Positions 40,464 to 48,558 of a stretch of 64,000 nt of DNA are shown one piece after another. Numbering within the stretch: the stretch's first letter is position 1; each line of letters starts with the position of its first letter. A model generated the notes under the pieces. That model saw nothing but the letters and a program-made list of their open reading frames with translations, did no database searches and had not been told where the DNA came from. Both the position numbers and the translations under genes were made by a program. Origin of the DNA: Candidatus Flexifilum breve (GTDB taxonomy: Bacteria; Chloroflexota; Anaerolineae; Aggregatilineales; Phototrophicaceae); NCBI GenBank assembly GCA_016717205.1, contig JADKGC010000002.1, forward strand, positions 1 to 64,000. Direction: 5' to 3'.

Positions 40464-41456
40464 ATGGCGATCCCCGAAATTCACGCGGAACATGTGAATC
40501 ACCACAGTGAAGAGCGTAACCCCGGCCTGCCGCTCGATCTTGGGTGGGTGCGGAGCGTGCGCGTCAACACCAGCGCCGCCGAGCGCCGCGCCGCGACGCT
40601 GGGGACGCGCCGTTCGGTCAAGAAGGACACGCAGGCGGCGTGGCTGCTGCGCGCCATCACCTGCATTGACTTGACCACACTTTCCGGCGATGACACTCCC
40701 GGCAACGTGCTGCGCCTGTGCGCCAAAGCTCGCCAGCCCGTGCGGCAGGACATGCTCGAAGCGCTCGGCGTCGCCGATCTTGGCATCACGACGGGCGCGG
40801 TGTGCGTGTATCACAGCCGCGTCGCCGATGCGGTCAAGGCGCTGGCGGGCACGAGCATCCCGGTCGCCGCTGTCTCGACCGGTTTCCCGGCGGGGCAAAG
40901 CTCGTTCCGCACGCGCCTCACCGAAATTCAGGACTCGGTCGCGGCGGGCGCTCAAGAGATCGACATTGTGATCAGCCGCGAACATGTGCTGACGGGTAAC
41001 TGGGAAGCCCTCTACGACGAGGTGCAGCAGTTCCGCGCGGCGTGCGGCGACGCACACATGAAATCGATTCTGGCGACGGGCGAACTCGGCACGCTGCGGC
41101 ATGTCGCGCAGGCCAGCCTCGTGTGCATGATGGCAGGTGCGGACTTCATCAAGACCTCGACGGGCAAAGAACCCGTCAACGCGACGCTCGAAGTCAGCCT
41201 GATCATGACGCGCATGATCCGCGAATACCTCGACCGCACGGGCGTGAAGGTCGGCTTTAAGCCCGCGGGCGGCATCCGCACGGCCAAGCACGCCATGAAC
41301 TGGCAAATTCTCATGAAAGAGGAGCTCGGCGACGATTGGCTGTTCCCGAACCTGTTCCGCTTCGGCGCGAGCGCGCTGCTCACCGACATCGAACGCCAGC
41401 TCTCGCACTACCTGACCGGACGCTACGCCGCCGAACACTACATGCCGATGGGGTGA
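40464..41456 (+). CDS. deoC: Deoxyribose-phosphate aldolase
   Basis: The 330-residue class I aldolase has CIDLTTLSGDDTP near residue 67, AVSTGFPAGQSSFRTRL, IDIVISR and the Schiff-base Lys in ADFIKTSTGKEPVNATLEV. GFKPAGGIRTAKHA follows. It cleaves 2-deoxyribose 5-phosphate to acetaldehyde and glyceraldehyde 3-phosphate. It is longer than bacterial DeoC of about 220-250 residues, like the eukaryotic-type long form. An aldehyde dehydrogenase follows within 1.3 kb (42755) and could use the acetaldehyde, as often seen in deoC operons. Confidence 0.92.
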   Translation: MAIPEIHAEHVNHHSEERNPGLPLDLGWVRSVRVNTSAAERRAATLGTRRSVKKDTQAAWLLRAITCIDLTTLSGDDTPGNVLRLCAKARQPVRQDMLEALGVADLGITTGAVCVYHSRVADAVKALAGTSIPVAAVSTGFPAGQSSFRTRLTEIQDSVAAGAQEIDIVISREHVLTGNWEALYDEVQQFRAACGDAHMKSILATGELGTLRHVAQASLVCMMAGADFIKTSTGKEPVNATLEVSLIMTRMIREYLDRTGVKVGFKPAGGIRTAKHAMNWQILMKEELGDDWLFPNLFRFGASALLTDIERQLSHYLTGRYAAEHYMPMG

Positions 41457-41499
41457 AAGCAGCGGTTAGCAATTAGCCGTTAGCGAAGGAGCATCTTGT

Positions 41500-42084
41500 A
41501 TGGCCATCCAAGCGATTCAAGCGAAGTACGTCGATGAAGACGTTTTAATGCGCCTTGACCCGGACGAGACCTACGAAGTCATCGCTGGAGAACTGGTCGA
41601 AATGTCACCTGTCGGCATGGAACATCACAGCATTGTCATGAACATCTTGCGCATTTTGGATGCATTTGTACACAGCAATCGCCTTGGTGCAATCTTTCCC
41701 GATGGCTTAATTTATCTGCTCGATGCCGAAGGTAAACATCTGCGCGGCGCACAAGTGCCAGATCTGTCATTTGTGCGTAAAGGCAGCTTGCCGAAAGGTT
41801 GGGACACTAAGCGTCCATTTCCCGGTGCACCAACTCTCGCTGTCGAAGTTGTATCGCCGGGTGATGATCCGAATCTGCTGTTGAAGCGTGTGCGCAAGTA
41901 TCTGGAATTTGGCACAGATCAGGTTTGCGTCATCTTTCCCGACGGCAAAGAAGTGCATCAGTACCGACATGGCGCGGATGTAATCCGCGTGTATACGGGA
42001 GCAGACACGATGGAAATCGAAGATCTCTTCCCCGGCTTGACGCTCACGCTGACTGAGATTTTTGCCATGCCTGACTTGAGTTAA
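41500..42084 (+). CDS. Uma2 family (DUF820) protein, second copy
   Basis: The 194-residue protein has DPDETYEVIAGELVEMSPVG, GAQVPDLSFVRKGSLPKGW, TLAVEVVSPGDDPNLLLKRV and FPDGKEVHQYR. The core Asp (PDLSF) and Glu (AVEVVSP) are present. Base composition is lower in GC than the neighbours, which suggests recent transfer. AAGGAG lies eight bases before the ATG, and a GTTAGCAATTAGCCGTTAGC repeat immediately upstream. It stands 11 bases from the HicB-like gene. Confidence 0.88.
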   Translation: MAIQAIQAKYVDEDVLMRLDPDETYEVIAGELVEMSPVGMEHHSIVMNILRILDAFVHSNRLGAIFPDGLIYLLDAEGKHLRGAQVPDLSFVRKGSLPKGWDTKRPFPGAPTLAVEVVSPGDDPNLLLKRVRKYLEFGTDQVCVIFPDGKEVHQYRHGADVIRVYTGADTMEIEDLFPGLTLTLTEIFAMPDLS

Positions 42085-42095
42085 GAGACGCTGGT

Positions 42096-42734
42096 ATGCG
42101 CCAAGTTTTACTTTATACCGACGAGGATGGAAACTGGATTGCTGATGTGCCGTCGCTGCCCGGTTGCCATAGTGACGGCAAGACTCGTGAGGAAGCGATT
42201 GAGCGCGTGAAAGAAGCGATTGATGCCTACGTCGCGTCTTTAGTAGCCGACGATATGCCTATCCCGGTGGAAACGGGTAATTACGAACTGCTTGAACTGG
42301 AAACTGATGAAGCTTCCAGTCAGTCGACATCACCGATCCCCTTGTGGCAGCGGGATCGGCACTCAACAGCGAGCTTTCGAATTATGGGGGATGCGGTGGA
42401 ACCAGCAGCTATCACCGAAAAACTTGGGCTTACCCCAGATCATTCCCATCGCAAAGGCGATATTCGGAAGAAGAGTCAGAACGGTGTCCATCGATCAGGC
42501 ATGTGGTTAATTAGTTCCAAACTCCCCGAAGGGGAAAGTCTAGAGAATCATTTACGCGATTTATTGCGGCAGCTTGAACCTCATCACACTTATCTTCACT
42601 CCCTAAGTGACCATGCCCAGTTTGATTTTTTCTGCGGTGTCTTTGATATGGAGTTCAGCGGTTTTGAACTTTCGCCCATGACCCTACAACAGATCGCTGA
42701 TCTTGAGGCGATTCTAGGTGTTGCGATTTACTAG
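42096..42734 (+). CDS. HicB-like domain fused to DUF4279
   Basis: The 212-residue protein has a HicB-type antitoxin fold at about 1-60 (YTDEDGNWIADVPSLPGCHS, DGKTREEAIERVKEAIDAYV). A short linker leads to a DUF4279 domain at about 90-212 (TASFRIMGDAVEPAAITEKL, HRKGDIRKK, GMWLISSKL). DUF4279 proteins are usually single-domain and found as immunity-like proteins. No HicA toxin is adjacent. The lower GC matches the preceding Uma2 gene, so the two may have arrived together. The role is unknown. Confidence 0.8.
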   Translation: MRQVLLYTDEDGNWIADVPSLPGCHSDGKTREEAIERVKEAIDAYVASLVADDMPIPVETGNYELLELETDEASSQSTSPIPLWQRDRHSTASFRIMGDAVEPAAITEKLGLTPDHSHRKGDIRKKSQNGVHRSGMWLISSKLPEGESLENHLRDLLRQLEPHHTYLHSLSDHAQFDFFCGVFDMEFSGFELSPMTLQQIADLEAILGVAIY

Positions 42735-42754
42735 TTGATCAGCGGAGTATACCT

Positions 42755-45160
42755 ATGTCCGTTCGAGAGTTATTCCAGACCATGACCTACGGAACCGCGC
42801 CGGAAGCGGCGGATGCTGCGCGCGCGTGGCTTGACGCCCACAAGCGCAAATTCGACGTGTTCATCAACAATCAGTGGGTGAAAGCCGAGGCGCACTTCGA
42901 CAGCACCAACCCGGCAACGGGCGAGAAAATCGCATCGATTGGCGACGGCGGCAAAAAAGGCGTCGATCTCGCCGCGCAGGCCGCCCGCGCCGCCTTCCCC
43001 GCATGGAGCGCGCTCTCCGGTCACGAACGCGCCAAGCACCTGTATGCGATTGCCCGCAACATTCAGAAGCACGCCCGTCTGCTCGCCGTACTCGAATCGC
43101 TGGACAATGGCAAGCCGATCCGCGAATCGCGCGACCTCGACATTCCGCTGGTCGCCCGCCACTTCTATCATCACGCGGGCTGGGCGCAGCTTCAGGAACG
43201 TGAACTAGCGGACTATCAGCCCGTCGGCGTCATTGGGCAGGTCATCCCGTGGAACTTCCCGCTGTTGATGCTGGCGTGGAAGATCGCCCCGGCGATTGCC
43301 ATGGGCAACACCATCGTGATTAAGCCCGCGCCCTACACCAGCCTGACCGCCCTGCTCTTCGGCGAGATCGTCGCGGAAGCGGGACTGCCGCCGGGGGTGG
43401 TCAACGTCGTCACGGGCGGCGATCAAACGGGCGCGGCGGTCACCGAGCACCCGGATTTGGACAAGATCGCCTTCACGGGATCGACGAATGTCGGCAAGAT
43501 CATCCGCCGCGCGACGGCGGGCACGGGCAAGAAGCTCTCGCTGGAACTCGGCGGCAAGTCGCCGTTCATCGTGTTCGAAGACGCGGATCAGGATGCGGCG
43601 ATTGAAGGTCTGGTCGATGCGATCTGGTTCAATCAGGGGCAGGTGTGCTGCGCCGGGTCGCGCTTGCTGGTGCAGGAGAGCATCGCGCCGCGCTTCTTGG
43701 ACAAGGTCAAGCTGCGCATGAGCAAACTGCGCGTCGGCGACCCGCTCGACAAGAGCATCGACATCGGCGCGATTGTCGACCCCGTGCAGCGCCGCACCAT
43801 CGACGGCTGGGTGCAGAAGGGCATCGCCGAAGGCGCGGAGATTCATCAACCGGACTGCCCGCTGCCGGACAAAGGCTGCTGGTATCTGCCCACGCTGATC
43901 ACCAACGTCAGTTCGGCGTCGGTCGTCGTGCAGGAAGAGATCTTCGGCCCGGTCGTCGTCGCACTGACCTTCCGCACGCCGAAAGAAGCGGTCGCGCTGG
44001 CGAATAACACCCGCTACGGGCTCGCCGCCAGTATCTGGAGCGAGAACCTCAACCTGTCGCTCGATGTGGCGCGCAAAGTCAAAGCCGGGAGCGTGTGGGT
44101 CAACAGCACCAACCTGTTCGACGCGGCGTCGGGCTTTGGCGGCTACCGCGAGAGCGGTTTTGGACGCGAAGGCGGACGCGAAGGTCTGCATGAATATCTG
44201 CGCCCGAAATGGCAGGCAAGACCAACGCCATTAACCACAGAGAACACGGAGAAGAAAGCGAAAGTGCAGCCGATTCCGGCGGCGTTGAATGGCGGTAAAG
44301 CCAACGGGCACGCCATTGACCGCACGGCCAAGCTGTTCATCGGCGGCAAGCAGGCGCGTTCCGACGGCAACTACACGCGCCCGGTGACCGCACCGGACGG
44401 CCATGTGATCGGTCAGGTGGCCGATGGCAACCGCAAGGACATTCGCGACGCCGTGGAAGCGGCGGTCAAAGCGGCGGATGGCTGGGGGTACAAGACCGGA
44501 CACAGCCGCGCACAGATTCTGTACTACATCGCCGAAAATCTGAGCGCCCGCGCCGACGAATTCGCGCAGCGGATCAGCGCGCAGACCGGCGCCGATGAAG
44601 CCGCCGCCCAGACTGAAGTCAGCGCAGCGATCAGCCGCCTGTTCACCTATGCCGCGTACTGCGACAAATACGGCGGCGAAATTCAGGAAACGCCCCTGCG
44701 CGGCGTGACGATGGCGCTGCACGAGCCCATCGGCGTGATCGGCATCGCCTGCCCCGACGAGGCGCCGCTGCTGGCGTTCGTTTCGCTGTTCGCCCCGGCG
44801 ATTGCGCGCGGCAACAGCGTCGTAATCCTCCCCTCGGAGAAATCCCCGTTGAGCGCCACCGATTTCTATCAGGTGCTGGAAACGTCGGATGTGCCCGCGG
44901 GCGTGGTCAACATTGTCACCGGGGAGCGCGCGACGCTCATCAAGACGCTCGCCGAACATGACGCGGTGGACGCGGTGTGGTACTTCGCCGACGCAGCCGG
45001 CAGCGCGTTCGTCGAGAAGGCGTCCGCCGAGAACATGAAGCGCACGTGGGTCAGCTATGGCCTCCCGCGCGACTGGCAGTCCGAAGAGCAGGGTGCGGGC
45101 GAAGATTTCCTGTTCAATGCGACGCAGGTCAAGAACATCTGGATTCCCACGGGCGAATAG
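42755..45160 (+). CDS. ALDH16-type double aldehyde dehydrogenase
   Basis: The 801-residue protein holds two aldehyde dehydrogenase domains. The first (about 30-490) is complete: PWNFPLLML, the general base in LELGGKSP and the catalytic Cys in NQGQVCCAGSRL. The second (about 525-800) has LFIGGKQARSDGNYTRPV and VIGIACPDEAPLLAFVS but is short and has no catalytic Cys motif. This matches the ALDH16 family in order and length. It should oxidise an aldehyde with NAD. The linker contains PLTTENTEKKAK, encoded by a dispersed repeat at 44231-44251. GGAG lies seven bases before the ATG. Confidence 0.9.
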   Translation: MSVRELFQTMTYGTAPEAADAARAWLDAHKRKFDVFINNQWVKAEAHFDSTNPATGEKIASIGDGGKKGVDLAAQAARAAFPAWSALSGHERAKHLYAIARNIQKHARLLAVLESLDNGKPIRESRDLDIPLVARHFYHHAGWAQLQERELADYQPVGVIGQVIPWNFPLLMLAWKIAPAIAMGNTIVIKPAPYTSLTALLFGEIVAEAGLPPGVVNVVTGGDQTGAAVTEHPDLDKIAFTGSTNVGKIIRRATAGTGKKLSLELGGKSPFIVFEDADQDAAIEGLVDAIWFNQGQVCCAGSRLLVQESIAPRFLDKVKLRMSKLRVGDPLDKSIDIGAIVDPVQRRTIDGWVQKGIAEGAEIHQPDCPLPDKGCWYLPTLITNVSSASVVVQEEIFGPVVVALTFRTPKEAVALANNTRYGLAASIWSENLNLSLDVARKVKAGSVWVNSTNLFDAASGFGGYRESGFGREGGREGLHEYLRPKWQARPTPLTTENTEKKAKVQPIPAALNGGKANGHAIDRTAKLFIGGKQARSDGNYTRPVTAPDGHVIGQVADGNRKDIRDAVEAAVKAADGWGYKTGHSRAQILYYIAENLSARADEFAQRISAQTGADEAAAQTEVSAAISRLFTYAAYCDKYGGEIQETPLRGVTMALHEPIGVIGIACPDEAPLLAFVSLFAPAIARGNSVVILPSEKSPLSATDFYQVLETSDVPAGVVNIVTGERATLIKTLAEHDAVDAVWYFADAAGSAFVEKASAENMKRTWVSYGLPRDWQSEEQGAGEDFLFNATQVKNIWIPTGE
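44231..44251. repeat. CCACAGAGAACACGGAG repeat inside ALDH linker
   Basis: TTAACCACAGAGAACACGGA matches, with two differences, the reverse complement of an intergenic segment at 49908-49928. It encodes LTTENTE in the linker of the double aldehyde dehydrogenase. Confidence 0.65.
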
Positions 45161-45179
45161 GCGCGGAGACACGGAACAC

Positions 45180-46322
45180 ATGGTAAAAAAGGTCTTTGTG
45201 AGCGGGTGTTTTGATCTGCTGCACAGCGGGCACATTGCCTTCTTTCAGCAGGCCGCGCAGTACGGTGATCTGTACGTCGCGTTAGGGAGCGATGCCACTG
45301 TCTACCAGTTGAAAGGGCGGCTGCCCGTCGTCAGCGAAGACGAGCGGCTCTACAGCATCAAAGCGATCCGCTACGTGACGGATGCCTTCATTTCGCGCGG
45401 CTCCGGCCTGCTCGACTTTGAAGCCGAATTCCGTGAGCTGAAGCCCGACATTTTCTTGGTCAACGCCGACGGCAATACGCCGGAGAAAGATGCTCTGTGC
45501 CGGGAGGTGGGGGTTGAGTATGTGGTGCTGGAACGCACACCCTTTCCCGGCCTGCCCGCTCGCTCGACCACCAGCCTGCGCCGCGTCGATCAGATGCCGT
45601 ACCGCATCGATCTGGCGGGCGGCTGGCTGGATCAACCGTTTGTGTCCAGCCTGCACCCCGGCTCCGTGCTGACCATCTCGCTCGAACCGACGATTGCCTT
45701 CAACGAGCGCAGCGGCATGGCGACCAGTACGCGCAACCGCGCCATCGAATTGTGGGGGCTGCGCTTACCGCCCGGCGATCCCGAACAGATCGCCAAAGTC
45801 CTGTTCAGCTATGACAATCCGCCCGGCACGCGGGCCGTTTCCGGCTCCCAGGACGCCATCGGTATTGTCTACCCCGGTCTGGCACGCGCGCACTACACCG
45901 GCTCATATTGGCCGGATTGCATCGACCACCTCACCGACAATGCGACCCTCCAATTCATCGAAAACGCGCTCTGGCTCATCCCGCTGAAGATGCGCCCCGA
46001 TGGCTATGACCCGCTCGGCGTGCAGCATCTGACGCCGGCCAATGCGCAGGCGCTGGCAGATGCGGCGGACGCCTGTTGGGAAGCGATTCTCGCTCGGGAT
46101 ATCCGCGCGTTTGGCGCTGCCGTCCGCGCGTCGTTTCAGGCGCAGGTGGCGTTGTTTCCAAACAGCGTCGACGAAGAAATCAGCCGCTTCATCGACGAAC
46201 ATCGCGGGGACGCGCTCGGCTGGAAATTGAGCGGCGCGGGTGGCGGTGGCTACCTCATCCTCGTCTCCGATCAACCGATCAAACAGGCGTTTCGGATCAG
46301 TATTCGCCGCACGCTGGAATAG
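45180..46322 (+). CDS. Nucleotidyltransferase-GHMP kinase-like fusion
   Basis: The 380-residue protein begins with a cytidylyltransferase-like domain (about 1-130): VFVSGCFDLLHSGHIAFFQQ holds the HxGH motif, and DERLYSIKAIRYV follows. A sugar-kinase-like part follows (about 135-380), with RIDLAGGWLDQPFVSSLHPG and the GHMP ATP-loop-like GAGGGGYLILV near the C-terminus. The combination suggests synthesis of an NDP-sugar or related activated alcohol, with kinase and transferase steps in one chain; the substrate is unknown. The start ATG 45180 is 20 bases after the aldehyde dehydrogenase stop. Confidence 0.82.
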   Translation: MVKKVFVSGCFDLLHSGHIAFFQQAAQYGDLYVALGSDATVYQLKGRLPVVSEDERLYSIKAIRYVTDAFISRGSGLLDFEAEFRELKPDIFLVNADGNTPEKDALCREVGVEYVVLERTPFPGLPARSTTSLRRVDQMPYRIDLAGGWLDQPFVSSLHPGSVLTISLEPTIAFNERSGMATSTRNRAIELWGLRLPPGDPEQIAKVLFSYDNPPGTRAVSGSQDAIGIVYPGLARAHYTGSYWPDCIDHLTDNATLQFIENALWLIPLKMRPDGYDPLGVQHLTPANAQALADAADACWEAILARDIRAFGAAVRASFQAQVALFPNSVDEEISRFIDEHRGDALGWKLSGAGGGGYLILVSDQPIKQAFRISIRRTLE

Positions 46323-46376
46323 TCTATGGCTTGAAGTGCTGCTCCCGGCGGCACGCTGAGTAAACTGAAGGGATTT

Positions 46377-46847
46377 ATGTCGACCTATCATATTGCCCAA
46401 GTCAATATCGCCGAAATGCGCGCGCCGCTGGACAGCGAGACGATGGCCGGATTCGTCGCCCGCCTCGATGAGATCAACGCGCTGGCGGAACGCACGCCGG
46501 GCTTCGTGTGGCGGCTCAAAGGCGATGCGAATAACGCCACGGCCCTGCGCATCTTTGACAACCACAGCATCATCATCAACATGAGCGTGTGGGACAGCAT
46601 CGACGCGCTCTACCAGTACACCTACTACAGCGATCACGCGCAGGTCTACCGCCAGCGTGGCGAATGGTTCCGCCGCCTGCAGAATCACATGCTCGCGCTG
46701 TGGTGGGTTCCGGCGGGTCATACTCCCACGCCGCAGGAAGCCAAAGACAAGCTCGCCTACCTCAACGCGCACGGCGCGACCCCACTGGCGTTCAACTTCA
46801 AGCAGCGTTACAGCGTGGAAGAGATGATCAGCGCGATCAACACGTAG
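46377..46847 (+). CDS. DUF3291 domain protein
   Basis: The 156-residue protein starts with YHIAQVNIAEMRAPLDSETM and continues with ALAERTPGFVWRLKGD, NMSVWDSIDALYQYTYYSDH and MLALWWVPAGHTPTPQEAKD. These are the DUF3291 hallmarks. The fold is expected to be a dimeric alpha/beta-barrel like antibiotic biosynthesis monooxygenases. The substrate is unknown. Confidence 0.85.
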   Translation: MSTYHIAQVNIAEMRAPLDSETMAGFVARLDEINALAERTPGFVWRLKGDANNATALRIFDNHSIIINMSVWDSIDALYQYTYYSDHAQVYRQRGEWFRRLQNHMLALWWVPAGHTPTPQEAKDKLAYLNAHGATPLAFNFKQRYSVEEMISAINT

Positions 46848-46884
46848 TGCATTCGGTTGAGACTGATAGTAAGCGGACACCATT

Positions 46885-47012
46885 CAGAGGGTGTTAAAAA
46901 GGGTCAGATTCCGACCCCACCCCCGGCCCCTCCCCGAATTCGGAGAGGGGCGCCAGCAGCACTCGCCAAGCCAAATTGGTTTTCGTAGGGACGCAATTCA
47001 TTGCGTCCGCTG
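46885..47012. mobile_element. One-ended copy of a composite MITE-like element
   Basis: AGAGGGTGTTAAAAAGGGTC, then CCGACCCCACCCCCGGCCCC, a GAATTC hairpin, GCCAAGCC and GTAGGGACGCAATTC with TTGCGTCCGC follow in order. This is the inverse of the right half of 48254-48439. No matching terminal repeat is seen on the other side, so the copy is incomplete. It makes up most of the spacer 46848-47145. Confidence 0.7.
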
Positions 47013-47082
47013 CTTCCCGGTGCGCTTCACACTGGACTACGAATCGTTTGAGTACGCTGATTCTCGTCCCCAAAACTACCCC

Positions 47083-47139
47083 TTGCACCTGACGTAACGT
47101 CATCCCCTAGACTGTGGTCTATCGGTTTTAGGGGAGGAA
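47083..47139 (+). promoter_or_regulatory. Candidate promoter and ribosome site for DUF2268 gene
   Basis: TTGCAC (47083-47088) and TAGACT (47108-47113) have a 19-base gap. CCCCTAGACTGTGG with ATCGGTT resembles the segment upstream of 24149. GGGGAGGAAAG precedes the ATG. Confidence 0.4.
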
Positions 47140-47145
47140 AGCCTC

Positions 47146-48048
47146 ATGCAGTTCAGCATTCTGGAGACTCAGTCAACTTACCGGCGGCTGCTGGCGGAAG
47201 ATGACGCCGCGGCGCGCGCGGAGATTTTCCGCGCGGAGCTGGTCGAGCCGTTCGTCGGCCTGACGCGCGTGTTCGGCGGCATGGATCCGCTGGCCATGTT
47301 CGCGCAGTGGAACATGCGCCCGGAGGCCTTCGCGCCCGATCAGCGTGAGGCGATGCGCGCTCGTCTGGACGCGCTCGCCAGCGCCGACGCCTTCGCGCGC
47401 GCGGCCACTGCTTTGGAGCGGGGCTGGGCGGCCTTCGCGCCCTACCACGACCGCATCCGCCATGATGCGATCACTTTTGCGCTGCTGCTCTGCGACCTGA
47501 GCGCCCTGCCAATGGCGGCGGGCTATTCCGGCTTTGGCGCGATCCCCGGCTGGATCATGACGCTGTACGACACGCCCACGTCCGACAACCTGAAGCGCGT
47601 CGAAGCCTGCACCGTCCACGAACTGCATCACAACCTCGCGGCAGGGTCGGACAGCGGCGTGAACTTCAACATGATGAGCATCACGGTCGGCGAATACATG
47701 GTGATGGAGGGGCTGGCAGAGTCGTTCGCGGCGGAATTGTACGGCGCGGACAGCATCGGCCCGTGGGTGACAGCCTTCGACGGGTCGCGCCTGGAAGACA
47801 CGCGGCAGATGTTCAAGGACGCGCTCCACCTGACCGGGTTCAACGAGGTGCGCCGCTATATCTTCGGCGATGATGTGATGGCCGCTCACAGTGGCAGCGC
47901 CGGGATCGGCGTTCCGCGGTACGCGGGCTACGCGCTCGGCTACCAACTGGTGCAAGCCTACTTGCAGCGCACGGGCAAATCGGTGGTTGAGGCGACCTAC
48001 ACGCCCAGCGCCGAGATCATCGTCGAGTCGGGCTTTTTCGATAGATAG
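47146..48048 (+). CDS. DUF2268 putative zinc protease
   Basis: The 300-residue protein has the metal-binding VHELHHNLA at about 161-169 and the downstream Glu in VMEGLAESFAAEL, the gluzincin arrangement of DUF2268. SGFGAIPGWIMTLYD and YALGYQLVQAYL are also typical. The family is predicted to be Zn-dependent proteases, with some members linked to peptide processing. There is no signal peptide. GGGAGGAAAG before the ATG indicates strong translation. A stem-loop with arms ACGGGAGCT/AGCTCCCGT follows at 48060. Confidence 0.88.
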   Translation: MQFSILETQSTYRRLLAEDDAAARAEIFRAELVEPFVGLTRVFGGMDPLAMFAQWNMRPEAFAPDQREAMRARLDALASADAFARAATALERGWAAFAPYHDRIRHDAITFALLLCDLSALPMAAGYSGFGAIPGWIMTLYDTPTSDNLKRVEACTVHELHHNLAAGSDSGVNFNMMSITVGEYMVMEGLAESFAAELYGADSIGPWVTAFDGSRLEDTRQMFKDALHLTGFNEVRRYIFGDDVMAAHSGSAGIGVPRYAGYALGYQLVQAYLQRTGKSVVEATYTPSAEIIVESGFFDR

Positions 48049-48059
48049 AAGAAGCACAA

Positions 48060-48082
48060 ACGGGAGCTGAGGTAGCTCCCGT
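48060..48082. terminator. ACGGGAGCT hairpin, copy 1
   Basis: ACGGGAGCT and AGCTCCCGT flank GAGGT, 11 bases after the DUF2268 stop. The same arms recur at 49263-49285 and 49876-49898, each following a gene. Confidence 0.65.
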
Positions 48083-48253
48083 TGCATTTCCTCCGCGATC
48101 TCTACGGTTCACGTCTTTTACTATTTGCTCAGCGCTAACACACCATTCCCCCAGAACATTCACAACATATTGGCGCAACCCGGATTGTCTGGGCCGAAAA
48201 ATCGGAGTAAGCTGCTCCGCAAGCAGCCATGTTTCGCCTCAATCAGACTCCGT

Positions 48254-48439
48254 CTCACTCTAGAGGGTGTTGAAAAAACATCCCTTAAAGCCTTTCTTTT
48301 CGTCAGCGGGCGCAACGAATTGCATCCCTACGAAGACGTATTTCGGCTTGGCAGGCGCTGTTGGCGCCCCTCCCTGAATTCGGGGAGGGGCCGGGGGTGG
48401 GGTCGGAATCTGACCTTTTTCAACACCCTCTAGTGTGAG
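48254..48439. mobile_element. MITE-like composite element with terminal inverted repeats
   Basis: The left end CTCACTCTAGAGGGTGTTGA and right end TCAACACCCTCTAGTGTGAG are inverted repeats of about 25 bases with two or three mismatches. Inside are a REP-like GGGCGCAACG...TGCATCCCTAC segment and a CCCCTCCCTGAATTCGGGG hairpin with CCGGGGGTGGGGTC. No open frame is present. It occupies the 510-base spacer 48049-48558, whose remaining parts show only a hairpin (48060) and a weak TTGACA at 48486. Confidence 0.75.
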
Positions 48440-48558
48440 TTAGAGCAGATCGCTGCCAAGTTACAGCTCTTTAACTTTGCGTATTTTGACATTTTTGGTT
48501 GTACGCTGTAGTCATAACCAATTCATCCGCTACGCGCCGACGTAAGGAAAACCGCCCG

